Both the position numbers and the translations under genes were made by a program. A stretch of DNA of 64,000 nucleotides from Celoporthe dispersa (lineage: Eukaryota > Ascomycota > Sordariomycetes > Diaporthales > Cryphonectriaceae), in NCBI GenBank assembly GCA_016584495.1, contig WAID01000006.1, positions 806,001 through 870,000 of the forward strand, written 5' to 3'. Shown here in pieces: positions 24,409 to 35,129 of this stretch. Below the pieces are notes generated by a model. It saw nothing but the letters and a program-made list of their open reading frames with translations. It did no database searches and was not told the DNA's origin. Position 1 is the first letter of the stretch. The number at the start of each line of letters is the position of its first letter.

Positions 24409-27400
24409 ATGGCAGACGCAATCAAGATCGATGGCAAGCTCTTCCAGGAGCGCATCTCCCACCTCATCAATGCCTGGAAGGCTGACAAGCGGTCGGGCGG
24501 CGATGCCCTCTTTGGAGGCGTCTCGTCTATCGTCCTCATGATGGGCAAGGTCGAGGAGGTGCAAAACTTCAGCAAGAACAATGCCATGCATGTACGTACA
24601 ACGCCTCCTTGCTCCAATGCCCGTCCCTGGGAGGGAGGGCGCGCGCAGAAGCTAACGTCGCGATCGTCCAAAAAGTTCTGGCTGCTGGGCTACGAGTTCC
24701 CCACCACCATGATGCTGTTCACCCTCGACACCCTCTATATCCTCACGACCGCCAAGAAAGGTGCGCGCGATCCCCAGATCTTGTCCGGGCGCATCGGGCC
24801 GGCCGCGCGAGACTGACATCATAGGATATAGCCAAGTACCTCGACCAGATCAAGTCCGAGAGGTTCCCCGTGGAGGTCCTGGTCCGCGGCAAGGACGCCG
24901 CCGAGAACGAGAAGCTCTTTGTCAAGGTCGCAGACATCATCAAGAACGCGGGCGTGAGTTGTAGCCCACCGCCACCCTGCGGCGTGCTGATCCGTCGTCG
25001 TCGCTGACATCTCTCCGGCCAACAGAAGAAAGTTGGTGTCCTCACCAAGGATACCTCCCGCGGCCCCTTCATCGACGAGTGGAAGAAGATCTTCGCCGAG
25101 CAGTGCAAGGATGCCGAGGAGGTCGACGTGTCCCTGGCCCTGTCCTCTGCCTGCTTCGCTGCCAAGGACGAGGCCGAGCTCCGCGCCATGCGGACCTCCT
25201 CCAAGACCTGCGTGGCCCTCACGCACTCGTTTCTCCTCGAGGAGATCCTCGGCACCTTTGACCAGGAGAAGAAGGTCAAGCACCGCGTCCTCGCCGACAA
25301 GGTCGATAATAAGATTGATGACGAGAAGTTCTGGAAGAACGTCAAGCTGCCTAGCGGACAGAAGCTCCCCAACGACTTCGACCCCCAGCAGCTCGACTGG
25401 ATTGTCGGGCCGTCCGTCTACAGCGGCGGCAAGTTCGATCTGAAGATGCAGGCCGAGCCGAGCGAGGAGAACCTTCACCCGGGTGTGATCGTTGCCGGCA
25501 TGGGGCTGCGGTACAAGTCATACAGCTCCAACATTGCCCGTACCTACATGGTCGACCCGAACAAGACCCAGGAGTCCAACTACAAATTCCTCCTCTCTGT
25601 GCACAACCTGGTCCTCAAGGAGATCCGGGACGGTGCCGTTGCCAAGGATGTCTACCACAAGGCTCTCAGCCACGTCAAGGCCAAGAAGCCAGAGTTCGAG
25701 AAGCACTTCCTGAAGAACGTCGGCTACGGCATCGGCCTGGAGAACAAGGACCCCACCCTCCTTCTCAACGCCAAGAACACGCGCGTGCTCAAGGATGGGA
25801 TGACCCTCTGCATCTCCACAGGCTTCGCCGACATCGAGAACCCTCAGCCTCAGGACAAGAACAGCAAGGTGTACTCGCTGATCGTCACCGACACCATCCG
25901 TGTCACCGCCGAGGGCACAATCAACTTCACCGGCGAGGCTGCCACCGATCCCGACCAGACCTCGTTCTTCTTCAAGGATGACGAGGAGGCGCAGCCGGCC
26001 CCGAAGAAGGAGAAGAAGGACTCCAAGGTTGGCGCTGTCGCCACCAAGAACATAACGAGTTCTCGGTTGCGATCTGGTCGTGGTCAACAGAAGAGCGAGG
26101 AGGCCGAGCAGAAGCGCAAGACGCACCAGAAAGAGCTTGCGGACAAGAAGCAGAAGGAGGGCCTCGCCCGCTTCACCGAATCCACGGGCGGCCAGAACGG
26201 CACCGAGGTCAAGAAGTTCAAGCGCTTTGAGTCGTACAAGCGTGACAACCAGCTGCCTAGTAAGGTCCGCGACATGGGCATCGTGGTTGATATCAAGAAC
26301 ACCACCATCATCCTTCCCATCATGGGCCGGCCCGTCCCATACCACATCAACACGATCAAGAACGCAAGCAAGAGCGACGAGGGCGAGTGGTCGTACCTTC
26401 GGATCAACTTCCTGTCCCCAGGCCAGGGTGTCGGCCGCAAAGACGACCAGCCCTTCGAGGATGCATCTGCGCACTTCGTCAGAAGTCTCACATTCCGATC
26501 GCTGGACGGCAACCGGTACACCGAGATTGCAAACCAGATCGGCAACATGAAGCGAGATGTTGTCAAGAAGGAACAGGAGAAGAAGGACATGGAGGATGTG
26601 GTCGAGCAGGACAAGCTCGTCGAAATCCGAAGTAGGTCGATGTCTCCCTCCCTTTTTTCCTGGACAGGGCTAACCTCTGGTTCAAAGATCGCCGTCCCGC
26701 CGTGTTGGATAATGTCTTTTTACGGCCGGCGATGGAGGGCAAGCGTGTCCCGGGCAAGGTTGAGATACACCAGAATGGTATTCGGTACCAGTCACCGCTG
26801 AACCCGCACCAGAGGGTCGACGTGCTCTTCTCCAACGTCCGGCACCTCTTCTTCCAGCCCTGCCAGAATGAACTTATCGTTATTATCCATATTCATCTCA
26901 AGGACCCGATCATCGTCGGCAACAAGAAGAAGACCAAGGACGTCCAGTTCTACAGGGAGGCCACCGACATACAGTTCGACGAGACTGGCAACCGAAAGCG
27001 GAAGTACCGTTATGGCGACGAGGACGAATTTGAGCAGGAGCAGGAGGAGCGCCGCCGACGAGGCGAGCTCGACCGCTTGTTCAAGGCCTTCGCGGAGAAG
27101 ATTGCCGAAGCGGGCCGCAACGAGCAGATTGAGGTGGACATGCCGATCCGGGATCTCGGGTTCTTTGGTGTTCCATTCCGCAGCAACGTCTACATACAGC
27201 CCACTACGGAGTGCCTGATCCAGCTCACGGAGCCCCCCTTCATGGTCATCACCCTCGAGGACATCGAAGTGGCACACCTGGAGCGCGTCCAATTCGGCCT
27301 CAAGAACTTCGATCTCGTGTTCGTGTTCAAGGACTTTACCCGCCCACCCTACCACATCAACACGATCCCGGTGGAGTCGCTGGAGGACGTCAAGGACTTC

Positions 27401-27797
27401 CTCGACTCCTCTGATCTCTCTTCCTCCGAGGGTCCCCTCAACCTCAACTGGCCCACCATCATGAAGACGGTGACCACTGATCCCCACGCGTTTTTTTGCG
27501 GAAGGCGGCTGGTCCTTCCTGCAGGATGAGTCTGACGCCGAGAACGGCTCCGAGGAAGAGGAGGCGGAGAGCAACTTCGAGATCAGCGAGAGCGAGCTCG
27601 AGGAAGCGTCCGAGTCCAGCGAGGAGGACTCGGACTTTGACTCCAACGCGTCTGCAGAGGCCAGTGACGAGGACGTGAGCGATGATGAGGAGGGAGAGGA
27701 CTGGGACGAGCTGGAGCGCAAGGCGAAGAAGCGCGACCGTGAGAGCGGCCTCGAGGAGGAGGAGCGCGGCGGCAAGAAGAAGCCGCGCAAGAGGTAA
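24409..27797 (+). CDS. SPT16: FACT complex subunit Spt16, one apparent frame break
   Basis: Histone chaperone that with Pob3 and an HMG protein reorganises nucleosomes during transcription and replication. Exons: 24409-24591, 24676-24760, 24832-24953, 25026-26631, 26688-27797. About 1034 residues, the usual size. The N-terminal aminopeptidase-like domain includes LLGYEFPTTMMLF and later GYGIGLENKDPTLLLN. The dimerisation and middle domains include VEIHQNGIRYQSP and LNLNWPTIMKTVTTDP, and a long Asp/Glu/Ser acidic tail ends in a basic KKKPRKR. Intron 2 is best closed at GATATAG|CC, giving AKKAKYLDQ; the AG ten bases earlier breaks the frame. A T7 run at 27491-27497 shifts the frame just before the conserved GGWSFLQDE; removing one T restores it. 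Because Spt16 is essential in yeast, a sequence error is the likely cause. Confidence 0.95.
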
Positions 27798-28290
27798 GGG
27801 GGAGACGATAGCCTCGCTGCTCGTGGTTTAGCTCTTCATAGGGAGGGAACAGATCGACATTCTCATTTCATCTAGTCTGTGAACAAGTGGGAGGCAGTTC
27901 TCGCAGAGTATGTTTTAACTATTTTCTCCCCCTCTTCTCGCGAGGCATGTGATCCCTGATGGATTGAGTACTGGTTTATTTTTTATTTTTATTTTTATTT
28001 CTCTTTCTTGAAAAGTTGTGGGGCGGCGGACACACTCAGTATGGGCAAGGAAAGTTTTCCGACACTGATGATTTTCGTAGGTTGGATTATCAAGCAACAA
28101 GTAGTCCATTGAAAAATGTCTTTGCATGTGACCCTCGCGCTTTGCATGCAGCCGTGGAATGAATATCCGCGGCTGCCTAGGATAAGAGGGACGAGATGGA
28201 CGGTATAAGTGAGCTGGCCTATTGCTCTCGTGAGCCCGTCGGTCCCTGCAGCGTCCCCATATATCATCATGATCCCACCGACCTGATGCC
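27798..28290. other. Convergent intergenic region
   Basis: About 490 bp between two 3' ends: SPT16 (plus) and the tail-anchored protein gene (minus). A T-rich stretch (TTTTTATTTTTATTT) lies at about 27978-28000. No frame is supported. Confidence 0.5.
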
Positions 28291-29667
28291 TCAAGGCGGC
28301 GAAACCGGGTGCTGCCAAGCCTGGTACGCAATCCACGCCTGAAAGACGCTGGCAACCAGCGAGGCGATGCCCAGGACCACGGCGAACAGCACACCCAGCA
28401 GGGTCGCCAGCATCATGTGCCGCGCGCCGCTCTTCCTCTCGACCCGCCTCTCCAGCCAGCCCCGCGGCCTCGGGCTCTGCAGCTCGGCATGCAGCTCGGC
28501 CAGCCTCTCGGCCAGGTAGACGTACGGGATGCTCTCCTCGCCGGGCCTCTTGAGGGCGCTGAACTCGAAGCTGAGCATGTCCGGGTCGAAGGAGAGGGAG
28601 GTGATCATGGCTCGGAGGCAGCGCCTGGACTTGGGGTCCCAGAGGGGGAAGAGGATGTTCTGGAGGGAGTCGAGGACCTCCAGGGCCAGGCGGCGGGGAG
28701 GACGCCTCTGTATTGTTTGGTTGCGTGGCAGGTTGTCAGCTGGTTGGTTGGTTGTTTTTTTTTCTTCCTCCTTTCTTCCTTGATTAATCCATGGGCGAAA
28801 GGGGAAAAAAAAAAAGAAAAAGAAATCGGAAAAGAAAAGAATGAAATTGGTATGACCACCATGAAGGCTTCGAGGTGTTTTTACTTTTCTTTCTCTTCTT
28901 ACTCACAAGCTGACATAGGATGACATGGCAGACACATCATCGACTTGTTGTGTTGACTTCAACTGCTCCTTGAGGAACGAAGTATAATGAAAGATCTCCA
29001 GGGTATTCCTCTTGCGGTCGAGGCGAAGGTGGTTCCGGACATCATACGTGGCCAGGAACGACAGGCCCAGGTGCCTGGCCAGCTTCGTGGCCCGCAGTTC
29101 CTCCTTGACGTCGCTCAGCAGGTCCCCCTCCATGCTGCTAAACACCGGGTGGCTCTCGGTCGGGAAGTGGTCCTGCAGGTATTTACTAAACGGAACGTCA
29201 GCCTTCCAGTGGGCGGGAGGGCCGAAGACGCCTACGTCGAGCTTGTCAGAGGTCTGATAGGCGGGCGAGCAGTCCGTCATGAACATGACCTTGATGACGA
29301 GCGTCGAGGCGTCGAGGAGCTCGCTGTCGCTGGAGGGGGCGCGGGGAAAGGCCAGGCGGTGGAACTCGGACCTTGTGGCGTCCGGGTGGGCTCGGAGCAT
29401 GGCTATGGCCAGGCATATATCCTCGTGGTAGTGGAAGAGCCGTTCTTTTGGTCTGGTGTGGTCGAGGTAGGCCGTGGTGATGCCGCGGTAGTACTGTAGG
29501 TATCGCCCGAGGGGGCGGCTCCGGTGGAGCGGGCAGGTCCCGGAGTCGCAGGCTGTCTCGTCGTTGTGGTAGCCTGCATGGCATCTTTCACATGGTGGCC
29601 AGGACCACAGTGCTTGAGCTATCAGGGCGATGGCCTCCAGGCTGGTTTCTCTGAGTGCATGAGGCAT
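28291..29667 (-). CDS. Tail-anchored protein of an expanded fungal family of unknown function
   Basis: Two exons, 29667-28907 and 28705-28291, 391 residues, in frame as read. The intron is 201 nt with donor CTT|GTGAGT. The acceptor CAGAG|GCG is the one that keeps the frame, giving SLRPPRRLALEVLDSLQ. The N-terminal part has a Cys-rich segment (CERCHAGY...CDSGTCPLH), then VMFMTDCSPA, a DVPFSKYLQDHFP block, and LRLDRKRNTLEIFHYTSFLKE. The C-terminal part has GWLERRVERKSGAR just before one hydrophobic helix near residues 355-380 and a short tail, so it is probably tail-anchored with its bulk in the cytosol. I recognise the pattern from a large multi-copy family in filamentous ascomycetes whose function is not established. 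Its divergent neighbour encodes a protease-like protein. Confidence 0.75.
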
Positions 29668-30180
29668 TGCTGCGCCGAGTGGGAGGATGTGTTCGCCAAT
29701 AGATGGATGCGTTCAAGATTCACGAGGACAACCTTGTTTTTTCTTCCTTTTTTTCTTTCTTTCTTTCTTTCTTTCTCTTCCTCTTCCTTCCTTCTCTCTC
29801 CCTATCCCAATGCTGTGCCTCAGTCTAAAGCCGTCGACACACCTTCTATGACGAGGATTAACGATATACTACCCCTCACCGATGAAAAAGATTTGTGATC
29901 ATGCGGTAGCAATGCATATAATAGTCGAGGGAAAATGGGGGCAGTGCAGATGCGGGCAGGGTTCCCGATATCCTGTCAACAGAGCCTTATTCGATTCTTA
30001 TCCTCACTGGTTGATCCCAAAGTTCCATAGGTTCTCTCCTTTACAATCTTTTCTTTTTTGTTTTTTCTTTCTTCTTTTCCCTTCCCTTTCTTCCATAAAC
30101 ATTCTTATAATTATTGCAGAAGCGTCTTCACCCGCCATTTCCCAGATTAACCCTTCTTATACCATAGTCCCTCACAGATC
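29668..30180. promoter_or_regulatory. Shared divergent promoter region (513 bp)
   Basis: Lies head-to-head between the tail-anchored protein gene and the protease-like gene. It contains a TTTC repeat (about 29746-29776) and a pyrimidine-rich tract (about 30041-30095) some 90 bp before the protease ATG. The arrangement allows co-regulation; no specific factor site was identified. Confidence 0.45.
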
Positions 30181-32296
30181 ATGAGCCCACATCGCCGCGG
30201 AGAAGAGTTGAAAGCCCCATCGGCCGTCAGCAGGCTTACGGAGGCCCTGCAGGCCTTGAAAGTACCGCACAGCCAGGCCAATGGAGCCGGAGAGGATCCA
30301 TTCCTACCATCTCCCGACAATGACCCGTCGTCACAGCTGAGCCTGGACGAGTCGCTGCCCAACAGCCAACAAAGCAGCGGCATCGACTCCGGGTATGCCT
30401 CGCTGACCGTGACGCCGACCTGTACGTGCTCTCCAGGCGCGGGTGACCCACCTCAGCCCAGCAGCGAGCAGGGACCGCCGCCGTCTTCCTCCCCACGAGA
30501 CTTCCAGCTCGACAACTTTGGGGTCGTGGAGAAGGACATTCCCGAGAACCTGCGGGTCAAGTTCATGGACCTGCGGGTGCTGTACGGCAAGGCCCTCTGG
30601 AAGGCGGTGAGCAAGCCGGTGCGCAAGGGGCTGACCAAGAAGACACCCTATGTCGGGGACATCTCGATGAAGCTGAGGTACCTCGGCCTGTGTGAGTGCC
30701 GGGCCCGGCTTCACATCATCGTGCAGTGCGAGAAGTCCGCAACAAGGAGGGTGAGGAGGTTCTTTGCTCAGAAGCACGTCCTCGAGGATATTGAGCCCGA
30801 CTTTGAAGTCAAGGTTGTCGACGACGGGTTGGTACGGCTCAGCGATGGCATGTCACCTGATGGAGAGCCTGGGTTGGCACAGCATCATGACGCCGGCTCG
30901 TCGCAAGACCTCAAGCCCGGCTCGATCAGGGTGTTTGACGCGTGCGGCCCACAGCTGCCGTTCTCGACGGCCTGTGGTGTGCCTATCACGATGGAGGTGG
31001 ACCAGCACACCAGTTACGCCACCGTGGGTGGTATTGTCGCTGTCGATTCGCCTCCATCTCGGCCCAAGTTTTATGGGCTTACTGCTGGCCACTGCCTGGC
31101 TGCTCTTACGCGTCAACATCACGGTGCATACCTGAGTGGGGGTGAGGAAAGTGAGGACGAGTACGAGGACCTGAGCTCGGACTCGGGCAACGAGTACGAT
31201 GAGGACATCGCGGAGCGGATGGATGCCGACTGCGCTGGCGACGACGCCTTCGAGTCCACGCCAGCACCCCCAGATGTTCCCTCTGGCCCATCTCCCACGG
31301 AGTCCAGGGCGGCTTCTTTCCCGGGACCGACCAGCGAACGTGCCACGGATGATCTCGACTTCACATCGCAGGCTGGACCAGAAAGCCCCGGCGCGCCAAC
31401 ACAGGCTGAAGACATCGGACACGTCCTGGCGTTCTCGACAGACCAGGAGCGATCGCCAGACAACCTGGACTGGGCGCTCCTCGAGCTGAAGCGCCAGTAC
31501 TGTCGGCCCAACAGGGCAAGGCTCGACCCTCACCAGCCCATCACGGAGCTGTTTGGCGCACAAGACAGCAGCCCGCCCTCGCTCCCCCGCGGAGCCACCG
31601 TCATCACTGCACGAGGGCTCCAGCGAGGCAGGGTCTCCGAAGGGTCGTCGATGCTGATGATAACGCCTGGCACGACGCTCATCACCACGCTTGATTTTAT
31701 CCCTGCTGCTGGCTCATGTAAGTCTGGACCAGAGACCACTCCCCCCCCCCCCATCCCTCCTCTCGTGTATAAGGCTGACAGCGAGGGGAGCAGACCTAGA
31801 ACATGGCGACTCGGGCTCCCTGGTGGTGAACGCTCTCACCGGAGAGGTGTACGGCCACATTGTGTCGCTGGACTCGCTCGGCGAGGCATACGTGATGCCC
31901 ATACAAGACACCCTTCGTGACATTGCCCGTCACCTCGACGCAGAGGCTGTGCGCCTTCCTGAGGTCAGGGAGCTCCCGGGGTCGTCGGCATCCGGCGGAG
32001 AGCTCCTCTCCCGCCTCAACAGCATCCACAGCCAGTGTTATCATGACGGCGAAGGTGGTTTCGGCACCGCTGCCGAACACAGCTGTCCCGACGCAGCGGC
32101 CGACGCGCCCGGATCGGTGCATCATGAGGAGGAACAAGGAGAAGAGGCTGAGGTGTTTGGTCTTCCTGGGTTCAGGCTGTGTGACGACCTGGGCAGGGTG
32201 GAGTCGGGGAGCATATACGCCGAGAGCCTATACTCTGATGGCTTTCACGTGGCGTTGGATTCTGGGTATGGGTCCATGACGAACACGCCCATTTAA
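30181..32296 (+). CDS. Trypsin-fold (PA clan) serine protease-like protein with acidic insert
   Basis: Two exons, 30181-31717 and 31794-32296, 679 residues, closing in frame as read. Joining the exons completes YLEHGDSGSLV, the GDSGS serine motif of chymotrypsin-fold enzymes. Candidate triad: His304 in LTAGHCLAAL, Asp430 in NLDWALLEL, Ser519. There is no signal peptide, so an intracellular enzyme is likely. Residues 115-210 form a separate conserved-looking region (GKALWKAVSKPVRKG, RARLHIIVQCEKS). Between His and Asp lies an insert of about 120 residues, very rich in Asp, Glu and Ser, that the fold does not need. The phrase GIDSGYASLT near residue 65 recurs as ALDSGYGSMT at the C terminus. 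Substrate and activity are unknown. Divergent to a tail-anchored protein gene. Confidence 0.75.
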
Positions 32297-33767
32297 TCAA
32301 GAGCCTGTGGTGTGCATCTGAGGATTGCCGTGGTTGTCACTGTCAAGGACTCTCTGTACTCTACTTGGTTATGTTAACCTATGCCTTAATTATTTCACCA
32401 TGTATCGTCCCAAGTAGATATGATTTATCTGATGATAGTAATTATGTGCTATTCCGACGGGAACTCAACAACGCACAAAGCTTTATTACCAAAGTCACCC
32501 TAACAGGAAAAAAGAAATAAATAGAAGATGTCCACTAATTATGGGCTGAGGTCATGGAGGGCGCCTTTACGGAACACGTGCAACTCACGAAAAGGGCGGG
32601 CTGCATGAGAGCTGAGAGAGCTCCACCCCCAGCTCCTCCAGGGCTGGAGCTTTATTTTTTTCTTTCTTTTCTGTCTGCTTCTCTACCCCAGCAGGCTCAT
32701 CAATTGCCGTTTTTTCAATTCATGCTACATGCTACCACAGCCAGGGGGCCCTGCATAATTACGCCACAGCCGCCCTTCGTGACAGGCCACGCGCCCAGTG
32801 AAACCTTACGACCTCACACCACAACCGCCCGCAAGGAGGGGGGACCAAAAGAAGGAGGGACAAGAAAAAACAGGAATGGCATAAGAACAGTCACTGGGTT
32901 TCCCCTCCAGCCCCCCTCCCAGAACCGAAAACGCGGATCTCTGTGCTCCCTTCTACGCTGATCAGGCTGATCTAGACTCTGCCGATCAGTTTGTGCCCAG
33001 CGTCACGACAGGGCCCGAAGCCAGCCATCCAATCCACTCCTCAGCTCTGCCGGTGAGACAAGAGGTTCTGGTTGATGCTGCACAAATGACGTATGGATAT
33101 GACAAGGGGCCACATCTGGGCAGGGCGCAAAACCTTGATCTGCATGCCATGTTTTCTGGTTGTTTGGCTTGTCTTTTTGGTTCTGCGCAGGGGGCATGCG
33201 CTGCAACATAATCTACATTGCTTGGGTTGGGTGGCTTGTCAGGAGAGGTTCGTTCTGGTGAGGTGACTGGGACTTGTTGAGATAGCCTCACGCTCGTGGG
33301 TTTGCTTGTCACTGTAACTTTGCCCAGGTGCCGAGGATGGGCCCCGAACGGGGCAGGGACATTCATCTGAAAGACGTAATGAACATCTGGCCAGCACAGC
33401 TTCTGTCTCACGTGGGTGGCTGGTGACGCTGCCTGACGGGTTCGTGCGCCCTGCCTGGGTGTTGTCAAGGCAGGCTTTCGCCCTTGATGTACATGCTGAG
33501 CACGGTTTGACTCTACAAGACTCCATCCATTGGGTGACCGGAAGGGAGCAGCCAGCCATCCTCTTGTGGATAATAAATAAATGTTTGCCACACCCTCCTC
33601 CTCCCTCCGTCTAGGATTTCTCTCCCTCCCTCCCTCTCACAGCGACGATTCTGTGTAATTTGGTCCTGCGAAAGAAAACACATAACCTTCCCTCAACACT
33701 TCAGCACAGAATAGCCCAACCACACCCAGATCGGAGCAAGGCTGCCTCGAGCACCAAATCTTCCAAG
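32297..33767. other. Intergenic
   Basis: About 1.5 kb with the 3' flank of the protease-like gene and the promoter of the MARVEL gene. It has T-rich tracts at about 32650-32680. The open frames lack family features and I call no gene. Confidence 0.5.
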
Positions 33768-34331
33768 ATGATCATGACAGACCTCCTCTCCATTATATTC
33801 CGCCTAGCGGAGGTACGTTCTCCCCGCTGACCTGTCCCGCACTGGCCTGGGGCTAACACCAGAAACCCATCACGCTCCCTCCAGCTCGTCTTCTCCGGCA
33901 TCGTGGCCGGCATCACGGGCCACTTCCTCCACGAGTCCCGCGGCGCCTCCTCCTGGTCCCTGGGCCGCTTCATCTACACCGAGGTGGTGGCCGGCCTCTC
34001 CATCTTCTTCTCCATCATCTGGCTGGTCCCCTTCTCGGGCAGCTTCATCCACTGGCCCACGGACCTGGTGCTCTCTGTCTGCTGGTTCGTCGCCTTCGGC
34101 CTCATCGTCAACTGGCTGGGCGACACCTGCGGCTACACCTTTGACTGGAGCGGCATCGGATTCCGCGGCACCAACTGCGGCAGCTGGAAGGCTGACGAGG
34201 CGTTTGCCTTCCTGAGCGCCATCTGCTGGCTCGTGAGCGCGCTGCTGGGGCTGCACTGGGTCCGCAAGCACACCGAGACCACGGCTACCACCTCTACGCG
34301 CCGGAGGTGGTACCGCCGCTCGAGGGTCTAA
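33768..34331 (+). CDS. MARVEL-domain membrane protein
   Basis: Two exons, 33768-33812 and 33885-34331, 163 residues. The 45-nt first exon (MIMTDLLSIIFRLAE) joins in frame to LVFSGIVAGITGHFL through a 72-nt intron with donor GAG|GTACGT. Four hydrophobic segments are spaced as in MARVEL proteins: residues 4-27, 43-65, 75-97 and 122-142. Many fungal MARVEL proteins act at the plasma membrane in membrane organisation, and Nce102 is the best known relative. The loop between helices 3 and 4 contains two Cys (CGYTF...TNCGSW) that could form an extracytoplasmic disulfide. The tail is basic (TRRRWYRRSRV). The exact role is unknown. Confidence 0.8.
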
Positions 34332-35129
34332 GGTGTGATCAGGAACCGAGGCGTGGATTGCGCCTCCTCCCCCCTTCGCGGTCAACCTACCTTCTGACCC
34401 TACTATCGCGTCGCCTTGATGGCGGGCCAGAGAGGTGCAGATGGTATATGATGTGTGGTGCTTGGAATTTGGTCTAATCTTTTTCTTCTTCTTTTTCATG
34501 TGTATCCGCTGAAAAAGAGCTGCACGGTGACTCAATTATTTTTCTTGCATTCGATTTCCTTTCTCAACGACGGTGAACGATATTATGGAACAAACGGCAT
34601 GAATAAGAGATATCCCCCCACACTTGATACCATCTTGTTATATCATTTCTTGTTTTTCTTTCTCTTTTTTCCTTTCTTTGGCGCGCGATGGATTTGTCTA
34701 CTCATCTCTTGATCACTGCAACGCAACCTAAAAAAGAAAAGAAAAAAAAACAATATATTGATCTGGTCATCAAAGTTTGTTTGGTGATTACTTCTCAGCT
34801 CACACTGATTTTTATTAAACAGCCACTTACACGTCTATATCGTATCTATCTGTGTAGGCCTCACCCAATGAACTATATAACAAAGTGGCGACCCCAGGAG
34901 CAGGACTGCGATAATACTGCCGCCGTCCCGGAATGTAACAAACCCCCGCCCGGATAATTACCCTCTGTTATCTACGATTGAATAGTTCCTAGCCACATAC
35001 TAAACCACAGCTATTCGCCTTCACTTCTAACAGCCCTAGAGATCTTTATCGTCTTCACCCCAACAGCAAATCCGCACACACGCACACACACACACTCTCT
35101 CACAGAAAAACACCAGAAGAACCGCCAAG
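34332..35129. other. Intergenic
   Basis: AT-rich spacer of about 800 bp. A CA-repeat (about 35073-35096) lies just upstream of the GH127 start. No gene is supported. Confidence 0.5.

Noticed and set aside
28309..28923. A plus-strand frame of 204 codons
   Set aside because: Antisense to exon 2 and the intron of the tail-anchored protein gene, whose spliced model closes exactly.
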